DNA of 64,000 nt from M3007 sp964646615 (GCA_964646615.1 CAZYEV010000009.1:1-64000), one strand, 5' to 3'; counted from the stretch's first letter, positions 37,127 through 46,536 are shown. Numbers and translations: made by a program. The notes: a model not told the origin generated them from the sequence alone.

Positions 37127-37597
37127 TCAGGCGAGGTTTTGTAATGTTTGCTGAATGGCCTCGAAGTTGGGCAGGTCGCCGGCATTTTCCAGCACTTCGG
37201 CGTAGCGGACAATGCCGTCGCGGTCAATGACAAAAGCCGAGCGTTTGGCTACACCTTTCATCTCGAACACAAAGTCTTTGTACAGCACGCCGTATTTTTT
37301 ACTAACCGTTTTATTGAAATCCGAAAGCAGCGGGAAGTTGAACTGCTGCTCCTGCTTCCATTTATCCAAAGCAAAAAGGCTGTCCACCGAAATGGCCAGC
37401 ACCTTTGCATTGAGGTTTTCATACTCGCTCAGGCTGTCGCGCATGTAGCAGAGTTCTTTGGTGCAAACACCGGTGAAGGCGAGCGGGAAAAAGAGTAACA
37501 CGACGTTCTGGCCGCGGTAGTCTTGCAGCGAAACCAGCGCCTTGTCGCTGGCGCGCAGGGTAAAGTTGGGCGCTTTATCTCCGATCTGAATGGTCAT
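37127..37597 (-). CDS. Peroxiredoxin of the AhpC/TSA (Bcp-like) type
   Basis: 156 residues from the ATG at 37597; the frame is open further upstream (37687) but the promoter lies in between. Peroxiredoxin fold: IGDKAPNFTLRASDKALVSLQDYRGQNVVLLFFPLAFTGVCTKELCYMRDSL. The peroxidatic Cys sits in the P-x-x-x-T-x-x-C motif (AFTGVC), with a second Cys (ELC) three residues later. It reduces hydroperoxides using thioredoxin. It is the first gene of an operon with clpS. Confidence 0.93.
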   Translation of the reverse strand: MTIQIGDKAPNFTLRASDKALVSLQDYRGQNVVLLFFPLAFTGVCTKELCYMRDSLSEYENLNAKVLAISVDSLFALDKWKQEQQFNFPLLSDFNKTVSKKYGVLYKDFVFEMKGVAKRSAFVIDRDGIVRYAEVLENAGDLPNFEAIQQTLQNLA

Positions 37598-37622
37598 GGA
37601 ACAATGAAGATTACTTTTGAGG

Positions 37623-37631
37623 GCAAATTTA
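37623..37631 (-). promoter_or_regulatory. Promoter -7 element of the peroxiredoxin-clpS operon
   Basis: The minus strand reads TAAATTTGC, a perfect -7 element 26 bases before the ATG at 37597. Confidence 0.65.
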
Positions 37632-37775
37632 CAGCGAGTATAACCATGAGGACAAAAACACTTTTGAGCCGGCTGGGCTAAGCTCACCTCAGCACCTGCG
37701 CTGCTGCAAAAAGGTGTATATCCCCTGACACTTCGGTGCTATTGCACTGTTTGGCCTTCGTTTAGTCTTTAAGCA

Positions 37776-39320
37776 TCAAAGGCGATCTACGTTCTCCTTC
37801 ACCTGCTGCACGTGTTCGAGGATGCGCTGGCGTTCGCGTCCGTCCATACGGTCCCAGGTCTGGTAGGCCATGCCGATGCGCGGGTTGCCGCGCAAGCGCT
37901 CGGCGTGGCGGTCGTAGAAGTCCCAGTACAGGGCGTTGAAAGGGCAGGCGCGCGGGCCGTAGCGTTGCTTAGGGTCATAGGGGCAGCCTGTGCAGTAGTC
38001 GCTCATGCGCTGCAGGTAATTGGCGCTGGATACGTAAGGTTTGGTGCCCACGATGCCGCCGTCGGCGAACTGGCTCATGCCACGCGTGTTGGGCATTTCG
38101 ACCCATTCCAGAGCATCCTGATAAATGCCCAGATACCAGGCGTCCACCGCGTCGGGGTGTGCGCCCAGCAACAGGGCGAAGTTGCCCGTTACCATCAGCC
38201 GCTGGATGTGGTGGGCATAGGCCTGTTCCAGAGATTGCCCGATGGCGTGGCGCAGGCAATTCAGGCGCGTCCGCCCTGTCCAGTACCACTCGGGCAAGGG
38301 CGCAGTGTGTTCAAAGAAGTTGAGCGTGCGATACTTCGGCATTTCAGCCCAATAAACGCCGCGCACGTATTCGCGCCAGCCGATTATCTGACGCACGAAG
38401 CCTTCTAAGGAGGAGAACGGTATTTCATCCGGTCGGCTCTGCCATTCGGCTACGGCGCGTTGGATGACCTCCAGCGGACTTATGAGCTTGATGTTGAGCG
38501 AGAACGACAGGCGAGAGTGAAAGAGCAGCCCATCGGCTTGCGCCATGGCATCCTGAAAATCGCCGAACAGCGGCAGCCGCTCCCGAACGAAGTGTTCGAG
38601 CAGTTGCAGGCTTTCGGCGCGGGTGAGCGGCCAGTCGAAATGCGCGGGCTGAATGCGCCCTATCGTCTGTACGCCGGCCCGCTCCACGAGTGCCACCAGG
38701 TCGGACACATCGTGCGCAAAGGAAGGCGCCGCTGGCCCGCGTACGTTTTTGGGAAGTCGCTTGCGGTTATCGGCATCGTAGTTCCAGCGGCCCGTCAGTG
38801 GCGTGCGTCCGTCGGCTTCCATCAGGATGTCCCACTTTTCGCGCATGACTCGGTAGAAGCGCTCCATCAGATAGGTGCGCTTGCCCGAAAACAGGCGTTT
38901 GAGCGCGTCACGCTCCGACAGAAAGTGCTCTGACGATACGCAGCGGCTTTCTATGGGCAGTGTGGCTGCAAACGCTCGCAGGGCTTCGTCCACCCGGTAC
39001 TCGTCGGGTTCCTGATACTCGAAGCGCGTGGCGCCGTAGTGCTCGATGAGCATCCGGCAGTTGTCCACCAGTGTCTGGCGGTTTTCCGAAGCATCCAATG
39101 CGATGTAATGCACCCGATGTCCCAGCGACTGCAGTCGCTGGGCAAACCGCCGCATGGCGCCGAAAAAGCCAACTACTTTCTGAATGTGATGCCGCACGTA
39201 GTCGGTCTCGGAGCGCACCTCCATCAGCGCATATACGATCGAGTCGTCCACCTGCGAAAACCAGGAATGGCGCTCGTTGAGTTGGTCGCCCAGAATGAGG
39301 CGGAGTGTTTTCGGTACCAC
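37776..39320 (-). CDS. Cryptochrome/photolyase family protein of the FeS-BCP, (6-4) photolyase group
   Basis: 514 residues, GTG start at 39320. The N-terminal alpha/beta domain begins TLRLILGDQLNERHSWF. The C-terminal FAD-binding domain includes GWREYVRGVYWAEMP and HHIQRLMVTGNFALLLG. Four Cys at 355, 443, 446 and 459 (NCLRH, DYCTGC, RACPFN) have the spacing of the [4Fe-4S] ligands of bacterial (6-4) photolyase PhrB. It is therefore expected to bind FAD and an FeS cluster and repair UV (6-4) photoproducts. It stands alone, with no lumazine-synthesis or carotenoid gene nearby. Confidence 0.92.
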   Translation of the reverse strand: MVPKTLRLILGDQLNERHSWFSQVDDSIVYALMEVRSETDYVRHHIQKVVGFFGAMRRFAQRLQSLGHRVHYIALDASENRQTLVDNCRMLIEHYGATRFEYQEPDEYRVDEALRAFAATLPIESRCVSSEHFLSERDALKRLFSGKRTYLMERFYRVMREKWDILMEADGRTPLTGRWNYDADNRKRLPKNVRGPAAPSFAHDVSDLVALVERAGVQTIGRIQPAHFDWPLTRAESLQLLEHFVRERLPLFGDFQDAMAQADGLLFHSRLSFSLNIKLISPLEVIQRAVAEWQSRPDEIPFSSLEGFVRQIIGWREYVRGVYWAEMPKYRTLNFFEHTAPLPEWYWTGRTRLNCLRHAIGQSLEQAYAHHIQRLMVTGNFALLLGAHPDAVDAWYLGIYQDALEWVEMPNTRGMSQFADGGIVGTKPYVSSANYLQRMSDYCTGCPYDPKQRYGPRACPFNALYWDFYDRHAERLRGNPRIGMAYQTWDRMDGRERQRILEHVQQVKENVDRL

Positions 39321-39554
39321 GAAGCCGCTGAAGTTTTTTGCTAAAACACGAAGAGATTACGCCATGGGGCATTGAATTGCCGGAGAAACAGATTTGCGGC
39401 CACGGGGTTGCACCATAGCTGGCCAGAACTTTTTCGCTAAAGGAAAACGGCGAGATGTGCATTCCAGGAGAGCAGTGTGAGCGCAAGGTTTTACGCGAGT
39501 TTTTTGTTAAAAAAAAAAACGACTAAAGGCGCTTCTGGCTGCATGAAAAACTTT

Positions 39555-39563
39555 TAACTTTGG
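39555..39563 (+). promoter_or_regulatory. Promoter -7 element of comEC
   Basis: TAACTTTGG matches TAnnTTTG, 21 bases before the comEC ATG. The 264-base gap to the divergent photolyase gene also contains an 11-A run (39508 region) and nothing else recognised. Confidence 0.55.
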
Positions 39564-39584
39564 CCAAACAAACTCCGCCGCCTC

Positions 39585-41690
39585 ATGTCCCCCCATGAGA
39601 TACCGTTTGTTCGGTTGTTGGTGCCCTTTTTGGTGGGCATTGCCCTCGGCTCAGCAGTTGAGGTGTCGGTGGAGGGGCTGTGGCTGGTGCTTTTGGTGGG
39701 TGGTTTGGGCATCGTGTGGCTGGGTGGTCGGAGGCAATCGCTTCGCTATCGGTGGGTATATGGTTCGGTCGTGACCGTGTGGTTGTTGGCGGCGGGCTAT
39801 TGGCATGTGGTCGAGCGCGATGAGCGGCGTTTGCCGAGGCATTTCACAAAAGTTTGTCCGGATGCCGTAGCCTTTGTGGGCGTAGTCAACGATGCGCCGG
39901 ACAAAGGCGGTAAGGTGAAAATCCCTTTGCGCATCGAGGCTGCCGCCGAACGGCGAGGCGAATGGCGGCCGTGCGAGGGGTATCTCCTGCTCTTCCTCGA
40001 CCCGACGCCCGAAGCCGAAACGTTGCGCTACGGCGACCGCCTGTGGGTATCCGCACGGGCGACGCCCACTGAGCCACCCAGGAACCCGCGCGCATTTGAC
40101 TACCAGCGCTATTTGCATTACCGCAACCTGCATTACCAGGCTTTTGTACGCGATAGCGGCGCCTTCGGTCTCATAGAGCGCGGGTACGGCAACTGGCTGC
40201 GCCGCACGGCATATGCCTGGCGCGAGCGCCTGCTAATGGTGTTGCGCGAATACTTCCCGACGCAGGATGAGTACGCCGTGGCATCGGCTTTGCTGTTGGG
40301 CTACAAGGAAGACCTCTCCGAAGAACTGCGTACCACCTATGCACAAACCGGCTCTATGCATGCGCTGGCGGTGTCGGGCACACACGTGGGGCTGGTGTAT
40401 GCGGCGTTGTATTTCCTCATCCGGCGCATTCCGTGGCGCGGCGGATGGAAGCGCTGGGGCGACACAGTGCTGGTGCTGCTGGGCATCTGGGTGTTTGCGC
40501 TGATTACGGGCGCCTCACCGTCGGTGATGCGCGCTTCGATGATGTTCACCCTCTTTCTGGCGGGCAAGGCGCTGTATCGGCAGGCTTCGACGTGGAACGT
40601 GCTGGGTGCGACGGCATTTATTCTTTTGCTGTACAATCCCTACAACCTGTTCGATTTGGGATTTCAGTTGTCGTTCGCAGCGGTGGCGGGCATCGTGGGC
40701 ATCATGCCGGTGTTGCAGCGCTATTCGCCGCGGCTGCCGCGCTGGCTCGAGGGCGCCTGGGCGGTGCTGCTGGTGGGCATAGCCGCTCAGTTGGGTACGC
40801 TGCCGCTGTCGCTGTATTATTTTCACCAGTTTCCGGTGTATTTCTGGTTGGCCGGCTGGGTGGTCATCCTCGGCGGCGCGCTGTACATGTGGGGCGCGGG
40901 CGTGTTATTGGTGTTGCACGCACTCCTCCCACAGGTGGCGGAGGTACTGGGTACCGGCCTGTATTACGGGCTTTGGGGCATGAATCAGGTGCTGCGTTTC
41001 ATCCAGCACCTTCCGGGCAGCGTGGTGCAGGGCATTTGGCTGAGCGGTGCAGCTGTTGTTGGCCTGTACGTGAGCATTGCCTTCGGAACTGCCGGCGTTT
41101 TCCATTATCGCCCGCGCTGGCTTTTGACGGCATTGGCAGCCCTGCTGCTGGTGATGAGCGAGCGGCTGGTGCGTCAGGTGGGCCACGTGCAACAGCGACA
41201 GGCTGTGCTGTACTCCGCAGGGCGCAATCTCCTGTTCGATTTTTTCGACGGCAAAACCCTCTACACCTGGTCGGACAGCCTGCCGGAACGGCGCGAGCGC
41301 TTCGCCGCCGAAATGCACCGGTCGGCATCGGGCTTCCTGGAGCCTTCGGAGCGCCTACAGGCTCAATTTTCTCAATCCTTTCGAGCGCCTAACTTGCTGG
41401 TGCAGCCACCGTTTGTGCAGTTTTTTGATAAAACAATTGCCGTTGTAGCGCATGCCAATCAGCTGGGAAACACTACCGGCATGCCGGTGCCCATAGAGGC
41501 CCTCATTTTGCGCCACAATGCGCGTGTAACGCTGGCAGAGTGTCTCCAGCATTTTGCACCCAAGACCATTGTCGTAGATGCCTCTAACAGCGCCCGGCGC
41601 ACAGAGCGCTGGAAAGCAGAAAGCGAATCGCTCGGACTGGCTGTACACGACGTCCGGCAACAAGGTGCCTGGATGCTCGACGCCCGCTGA
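39585..41690 (+). CDS. comEC: ComEC/Rec2-type DNA translocation channel
   Basis: 701 residues. N-terminal helices are followed by the DUF4131/OB-like region (about 90-195). Then comes the competence core: YAVASALLLGYKEDLSEELRTTYAQTGSMHALAVSGTHVGLVYAALYFLIRRI and ALITGASPSVMRASMMFTLFLAGKALYRQASTWNVLGATAFILLLYNPYNLFDLGFQLSF, followed by more membrane helices to about 530. A shortened soluble C-terminal part (540-701) lacks a visible HxHxDH metallo-beta-lactamase motif. It moves single-stranded DNA across the inner membrane during natural transformation. A helix-hairpin-helix protein follows 47 bases later. Confidence 0.93.
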   Translation: MSPHEIPFVRLLVPFLVGIALGSAVEVSVEGLWLVLLVGGLGIVWLGGRRQSLRYRWVYGSVVTVWLLAAGYWHVVERDERRLPRHFTKVCPDAVAFVGVVNDAPDKGGKVKIPLRIEAAAERRGEWRPCEGYLLLFLDPTPEAETLRYGDRLWVSARATPTEPPRNPRAFDYQRYLHYRNLHYQAFVRDSGAFGLIERGYGNWLRRTAYAWRERLLMVLREYFPTQDEYAVASALLLGYKEDLSEELRTTYAQTGSMHALAVSGTHVGLVYAALYFLIRRIPWRGGWKRWGDTVLVLLGIWVFALITGASPSVMRASMMFTLFLAGKALYRQASTWNVLGATAFILLLYNPYNLFDLGFQLSFAAVAGIVGIMPVLQRYSPRLPRWLEGAWAVLLVGIAAQLGTLPLSLYYFHQFPVYFWLAGWVVILGGALYMWGAGVLLVLHALLPQVAEVLGTGLYYGLWGMNQVLRFIQHLPGSVVQGIWLSGAAVVGLYVSIAFGTAGVFHYRPRWLLTALAALLLVMSERLVRQVGHVQQRQAVLYSAGRNLLFDFFDGKTLYTWSDSLPERRERFAAEMHRSASGFLEPSERLQAQFSQSFRAPNLLVQPPFVQFFDKTIAVVAHANQLGNTTGMPVPIEALILRHNARVTLAECLQHFAPKTIVVDASNSARRTERWKAESESLGLAVHDVRQQGAWMLDAR

Positions 41691-41737
41691 TGTGTTGGCG
41701 AATTCCCTCTTTTCACTCGCTAATACCCCTTGCCGTT

Positions 41738-42886
41738 ATGCCCAAAAAAGTACTGAATTACTTCTACTTCCTGCCCGTCGAGCGGCGGGCTACCCAGGTG
41801 CTGCTGCTTCTCATCGGTGCTGTATTCGCCGCCCCCTGGGCAGTACGCTACTTCTGGCCGACTTCGCAGACAGACTTTTCAGCCGTGGAGCAACACATCG
41901 CTGCCTGGAAAACGACCGAAGCACCTGAGGCACCGCCCGATGTTGTCGAGGCACCCCCCGAGTTGTTTCCTTTTGACCCCAACACCGCCCCCGTGGAGAC
42001 ACTTGTGCAATTGGGCGTGCCTGCGCGCGTAGCACAAACCATTCAGCGCTACCGCGAGCGCGGCGGACGCTTTCGCAGCGCCGACGATCTGGGAAAAATC
42101 TACACCCTGCCGCCAGAAGTCTTTGAGCGGCTCAAGCCCTACGTGCGCATCGGGCCAGGGCAGGCCCCCGCGACCTATCGCGGCAAAGACAGCCGCAGCC
42201 GACCGGCGCAGGAGGTGTTTCCTTTTGATCCCAACACAGCCTCCAAAGAAGACCTGCTCCGCCTCGGCCTCCACCCAGCGTTAGTCGAGCGCCTGCTGCG
42301 TTACCGTGAAAAGGGCGGCGTCTTCCGCCAAAAAAGCGATTTTCAAAAACTCTATGGCCTTTCGGAAGCCGACTACGCACGGCTGGAGCCTTATATCGCC
42401 ATTGCCCAAACGGAAGCCATCGCTGCCGTTCGACCTGCGGCATATAGCGGCGGCGCCAGCGGGAGCAATGTCTTTGGCCCCAAACCCATAGACATCAACA
42501 CCGCCGACGCCAATGCCTGGACGAACCTGCCCGGCATCGGAAATGCCCGAGCCAGCAGCATCCTCAAATTCCGCGACCGCTTAGGCGGTTTCCTCTCCGC
42601 AGAACAGGTGGGCGAAACCTTTGGCCTGCCCGATAGCGTCTTCCAGCAAATACGCCCCTGGCTGCGCGTAGAAACGCCCATTTACCGCAAAATAGACCTC
42701 AACAGCGCCGCAGAAAAAGACCTGGCTGCACACCCCTACATCAACTACCAGCAAGCGCGCCTCATCGTGGCCTATCGAGAGCAGCATGGGCCGTACAAAA
42801 AGCCCGACGACATCCGGCGCATCGCCGCCTTCACCGACGCCGGCTGGCTGGCTAAAGTAATTCCATATCTGGAGGCCGTGCAATAG
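41738..42886 (+). CDS. Membrane-anchored protein with four helix-hairpin-helix units (ComEA-like)
   Basis: 382 residues from the ATG at 41738. One membrane helix lies at about 20-40 (TQVLLLLIGAVFAAPWAVRYF). Four related units follow, each opening with a D/N-x-N-[T/S]-A motif: FDPNTAPVETL, FDPNTASKEDL, IDINTADANAWTNLPGIGNARA and IDLNSAAEKDL. They are followed by a YRE/FRD-x-x-G-x-F hairpin. Third unit (LPGIGNARASSILKFRDRLGGF) is the most canonical. ComEA binds incoming double-stranded DNA at the cell surface; usual ComEA has one pair of motifs, so four units is an expansion. Position directly after comEC supports a DNA-uptake role. Confidence 0.88.
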   Translation: MPKKVLNYFYFLPVERRATQVLLLLIGAVFAAPWAVRYFWPTSQTDFSAVEQHIAAWKTTEAPEAPPDVVEAPPELFPFDPNTAPVETLVQLGVPARVAQTIQRYRERGGRFRSADDLGKIYTLPPEVFERLKPYVRIGPGQAPATYRGKDSRSRPAQEVFPFDPNTASKEDLLRLGLHPALVERLLRYREKGGVFRQKSDFQKLYGLSEADYARLEPYIAIAQTEAIAAVRPAAYSGGASGSNVFGPKPIDINTADANAWTNLPGIGNARASSILKFRDRLGGFLSAEQVGETFGLPDSVFQQIRPWLRVETPIYRKIDLNSAAEKDLAAHPYINYQQARLIVAYREQHGPYKKPDDIRRIAAFTDAGWLAKVIPYLEAVQ

Positions 42887-43207
42887 GGTAGGGTGAGGTA
42901 ATACAGACGCCGTCAGGCCTTTAAAAGTTACGCCAACTCATTTGGGGCAGGAACTCCGAATGCTCCTCCTCTCGGGGCTGTGTCCAAAGTGTCTTCGACC
43001 TGTTCACGCAGAAATCACCGGGAAAAGGCGGGCAAAACGCGCATTTCATTGCGCTGCTGTCCTTTCAAAAATGCCACAGAGTGTTTGGCGAAAACAAAAT
43101 GTTTTACCTTTGTGCCTGCTTTTTCTTCAACCCGTTAAAACTCCGTTACTTTGGGCGCACAAAAAACAACCACGCAGCAAAAGCCGGCAACAACGGCGAA
43201 GAGCGAC
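42887..43207. other. Intergenic region upstream of parE
   Basis: 321 bases without a recognised gene. It contains the parE promoter element at 43105-43113 and a second, weaker one at 43146-43153 (TTACTTTG). The first 200 bases show nothing I can name. Confidence 0.4.
43105..43113 (+). promoter_or_regulatory. Promoter -7 element of parE
   Basis: TACCTTTGT, a perfect -7 element, 94 bases before the chosen ATG at 43208. Confidence 0.55.
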
Positions 43208-45118
43208 ATGGCAGAAGTCAGATACACCGAGGCCGAAATCCAGTCGTTGGACTGGCGCGAACACATCCGCCTGCGGCCGGGCATGTACATCGGTAAATTG
43301 GGCGACGGCAGCAGCCCCGAAGACGGCATCTACGTCCTGCTCAAAGAGGTGCTCGACAACTCGATTGACGAGTACGCCATGGGCTTCGGCAAGCAAATAG
43401 ACGTAACCATTGACGACCGCGGCGTCTATGTGCGCGACTACGGACGCGGCATCCCGCTGGGCAAAGTGGTGGATGTGGTAAGCCGCATCAACACCGGCGC
43501 CAAGTACGACAGCAAAGCATTCAAGAAGTCCGTCGGTCTCAATGGCGTCGGCACCAAAGCCGTTAACGCGCTGTCGGAGTACTTCAGGGTTGTCGCCTAT
43601 CGCGACGGCCAGTGCAAATGGGCAGAGTTTGAGTTTGGAAAACTGAAGAAAGAGAGCAAACTGGAGCCAACGACAGAACCCAACGGCACAGCGGTGTTCT
43701 TCAAACCCGACGGCGGCATGTTTCGCCATTTCCGCTGGGTAAACGAGTACGTCGAGCAGCAGCTGTGGAACTACGCCTACCTGAATGCCGGGCTGAAGAT
43801 TGTTTTCAACGGTAAAACCTTCCAGTCCAAAAACGGCCTGCTCGACCTGCTGACCAAGAAGACCAACGCCGAGCATATTCGATACCCAATCATTCACTTA
43901 GTGGGCGAAGACATTGAAATTGCCTTTACGCACGGCGACCACTACGGTGAGCAGTACTATTCGTTCGTCAACGGCCAGAACACCACCCAGGGCGGCACGC
44001 ACCTTAACGCCTTTCGGGAGGCATTGGTCAAGACAGTGCGCGACCACTTCAAGAAGAACTTTGACGCCAAGGACATCCGTGAAAGCATCATCGCTGCCGT
44101 CAGCGTGCGCATCGAAGAGCCGGTCTTTGAGTCCCAGACCAAAACGCGCCTCGGCTCTGACCGCATCAGCCCTGACGGGCCGAACATCCGCACCTGGATG
44201 AGCGACTTCCTGTGCAAGGCCTTAGACGATTACCTGCACAAGAACCCTGAAACGGCCAGGGAAATGCTCAAGCGCATCCAGCAGTCGGAGCGCGAACGCA
44301 AAGACATTGCCGACGTTAAGAAATTAGCCAACCAGCGCGCCAAAGCGGCCAACATTCACAACAAAAAACTGCGCGACTGCCGCTATCACCTCAACGAAAA
44401 AGGCCCGGAGGAAAAGCGCTTAGAGTCCACCCTCTTCATCACCGAGGGCGACTCGGCCAGCGGCTCGCTCACCAAAGCGCGTAACGTGGACACTCAGGCC
44501 GTCTTCAGCCTGCGCGGAAAACCGCTCAACTGCTACGGCCTGACGAAAAAAATCGTCTATCAAAACGAAGAGTTCAACCTCCTCCAGCACGCCCTCAACA
44601 TCGAGGACTCGCTCGAAGACCTGCGCTACAACCGCGTCGTTATCGCCACCGACGCCGACGTGGACGGTATGCACATTCGCCTGCTGTTGCTCACCTTCTT
44701 CTTGCAGTTCTTCCCAGACTTAGTGCGCAACGGCCACCTGTACATCTTAGAAACGCCGCTCTTCCGCGTGCGCGACAAGCAGCAGACGTTCTATTGCTAT
44801 TCGGAAGCCGAAAAACAGGAAGCTATCCAGAAGCTGCGCGGCAAACCCGAAATCACCCGCTTCAAGGGCTTAGGTGAAATATCGCCGTCCGAATTTGGCC
44901 GCTTCATCGGCCCCGATATGCGCTTAGAGCCGGTCATCCTGAACGAGGGCGCCAACCTCGACCACATCTTAGACTACTATATGGGCAAGAATACCCCTGA
45001 GCGCCAGGAGTTTATCATCGAAAACCTGCGCATCGAACTGGATGCCGCCGACAGCGTAACTGCTCAAGACTCCGCAGCGACGGAAATGGTCAGCGAGGAT
45101 GCCACCACTACGGGTTGA
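43208..45118 (+). CDS. parE: DNA topoisomerase IV subunit B (GyrB/ParE family)
   Basis: 636 residues from the ATG at 43208; a TTG at 43151 would add 19 low-complexity residues. GHKL ATPase domain: RPGMYIG, EVLDNSIDEY, DYGRGIPLG and SVGLNGVGTKAVNALSEYF. Transducer domain: NTTQGGTH. TOPRIM: ITEGDSASGSLTKARN and ATDADVDGMHIRLLLLTFF. C-terminus: ITRFKGLGEISPSEFGRFI. The length and the unusual EGDSASGS form favour the ParE-like (topo IV) branch over GyrB, separating daughter chromosomes. parC is not in the window. It converges on yidD with only 8 bases between stops. Confidence 0.92.
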   Translation: MAEVRYTEAEIQSLDWREHIRLRPGMYIGKLGDGSSPEDGIYVLLKEVLDNSIDEYAMGFGKQIDVTIDDRGVYVRDYGRGIPLGKVVDVVSRINTGAKYDSKAFKKSVGLNGVGTKAVNALSEYFRVVAYRDGQCKWAEFEFGKLKKESKLEPTTEPNGTAVFFKPDGGMFRHFRWVNEYVEQQLWNYAYLNAGLKIVFNGKTFQSKNGLLDLLTKKTNAEHIRYPIIHLVGEDIEIAFTHGDHYGEQYYSFVNGQNTTQGGTHLNAFREALVKTVRDHFKKNFDAKDIRESIIAAVSVRIEEPVFESQTKTRLGSDRISPDGPNIRTWMSDFLCKALDDYLHKNPETAREMLKRIQQSERERKDIADVKKLANQRAKAANIHNKKLRDCRYHLNEKGPEEKRLESTLFITEGDSASGSLTKARNVDTQAVFSLRGKPLNCYGLTKKIVYQNEEFNLLQHALNIEDSLEDLRYNRVVIATDADVDGMHIRLLLLTFFLQFFPDLVRNGHLYILETPLFRVRDKQQTFYCYSEAEKQEAIQKLRGKPEITRFKGLGEISPSEFGRFIGPDMRLEPVILNEGANLDHILDYYMGKNTPERQEFIIENLRIELDAADSVTAQDSAATEMVSEDATTTG

Positions 45119-45126
45119 GGTTTTCC

Positions 45127-45384
45127 TTACTGCTCCTTTTTCACTTTCTTCGGCACCGGGTCATATCCGAAGCCACCCCAGGGATGGCAGCGTCCAATGC
45201 GCCGGATGGCCAACCACGTGCCTTTGAAGATGCCCCATTCTTCGATGGCTTCAATGGCGTATTGTGAACAGGTAGGGTGAAAGCGGCACTTGCTCGGCCC
45301 CAGCATAGGAGATATCAGGAGCCGGTAAAGGCGAATGGGCAACACGAACAGCTGTCGGAGACCTTTTTGGAGATGCTTGAGCAT
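45127..45384 (-). CDS. yidD: Membrane protein insertion efficiency factor YidD
   Basis: 85 residues. The whole protein is the YidD signature: LPIRLYRLLISPMLGPSKCRFHPTCSQYAIEAIEEWGIFKGTWLAIRRIGRCHPWGGFGYDPVP, with three conserved Cys and an amphipathic N-terminal helix. It assists YidC/Sec membrane protein insertion. In many bacteria it sits with rnpA and yidC, but here it follows a MoxR ATPase gene after a 23-base gap. Confidence 0.95.
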   Translation of the reverse strand: MLKHLQKGLRQLFVLPIRLYRLLISPMLGPSKCRFHPTCSQYAIEAIEEWGIFKGTWLAIRRIGRCHPWGGFGYDPVPKKVKKEQ

Positions 45385-45407
45385 GATTGGGCGATGGATA
45401 AAGGGTT

Positions 45408-46406
45408 TTATCGCGGCACCGGAACACTGCGGACAATGTCTTCGATGACCTGCTGGATGCGGTAGCCTTCCATTTCGCGCTCGGGGGTCAGCAGGACGCG
45501 GTGATTGAGCACAGGTACCGTTACGGCCCGGATGTCGTCGGGCGTTACGAAGTTGCGACCAGCCATAGCAGCAAGCGCCTTGGCGCTGCGGGTGATGGCC
45601 AGCGAGGCGCGTGGGCTGGCACCTAAGAACAGGTCAGGGTGATGGCGCGTTTGGTGCACTAAGGCGGCGATGTAATCCAGCAGATCGTCGCTGATGTGCG
45701 TTTGCTCAATGTGTTGGCGGCATTCGGCGATGTCTTGCGGCGTAATGACCGCCTGCACCTTTTGCATGGCGCGGCCTTCGAAGTCATCGTGGAAGCGGCG
45801 CAGGATAGCCTTTTCCTCTTCCAGGTTGGGATACTCGAGCAGGATGCGAAAGAGAAAGCGGTCGAGTTGTGCCTCAGGTAGCCGGTAAGTGCCTTCCTGC
45901 TCGATGGGATTTTGAGTGGCCACCACCATGAAGGGTGAGGACATTGGATAGGTGTGCCCGTCGATAGAGGCCTGACGCTCTTCCATAACCTCAAAAAGGG
46001 CGGACTGCGTCTTGGCCGGAGCGCGGTTGATTTCGTCAATCAGAACGATGTTGGAGAAAATCGGGCCGGGTTTGAAGTGAAACTCGGAAGTCTTCAGGTT
46101 GAACACCGGCGTTCCCAACACGTCGGCGGGCATCAGATCGGGCGTAAACTGGATGCGGCTGAAGCCTGCAGCCACCGTGCGCGCCAACAGGCGAGCCATG
46201 AGCGTTTTGGCAATGCCGGGAACGCCCTCAATAAGCACATGGCCACCGGTCATGAGGGCGATGAGCATCTGCTCAATGGCATCCTGCTGCCCGACAATAA
46301 CCTGCTGGATAGCCTCCTGAACGCGAGCGGCGTACTCCCGGACGGGTGAGGCGTCCGAGCCAGCCATTGGCTCGCTTGCAAAGGGTGCGTTTTCTTCGTT
46401 CAGCAT
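45408..46406 (-). CDS. MoxR-family AAA+ ATPase
   Basis: 332 residues. Walker A GVPGIAKT, Walker B IVLIDEINRAPAKTQSALFEVMEE, sensor 1 VATQNP, and the MoxR C-terminal lid with LGASPRASLAITRSAKALAAMAGRNFVTPDDIRAV. MoxR ATPases act as chaperones that load metal cofactors or mature complexes, usually beside a DUF58 and a VWA protein. Neither partner is adjacent here. A TTATTTTGC (one mismatch to -7) lies upstream on the same strand at 46448-46456. Confidence 0.94.
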   Translation of the reverse strand: MLNEENAPFASEPMAGSDASPVREYAARVQEAIQQVIVGQQDAIEQMLIALMTGGHVLIEGVPGIAKTLMARLLARTVAAGFSRIQFTPDLMPADVLGTPVFNLKTSEFHFKPGPIFSNIVLIDEINRAPAKTQSALFEVMEERQASIDGHTYPMSSPFMVVATQNPIEQEGTYRLPEAQLDRFLFRILLEYPNLEEEKAILRRFHDDFEGRAMQKVQAVITPQDIAECRQHIEQTHISDDLLDYIAALVHQTRHHPDLFLGASPRASLAITRSAKALAAMAGRNFVTPDDIRAVTVPVLNHRVLLTPEREMEGYRIQQVIEDIVRSVPVPR

Positions 46407-46536
46407 AAAACAAGCGAAATAGCGGTAAAAGGTGTGTGTCGGTTACTGCAAAATAAAGGCACAGACAGGACGTGAAACGAATACCAACGTCTCTGGCATT
46501 GCCGCAGATATTGGCCTTTTGGCCCTTCGGGCGGCT

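Noticed and set aside
40433..41392. 319-residue alternative frame within comEC
   Set aside because: Second frame of a Gly/Leu-rich membrane protein; no start context or family match.
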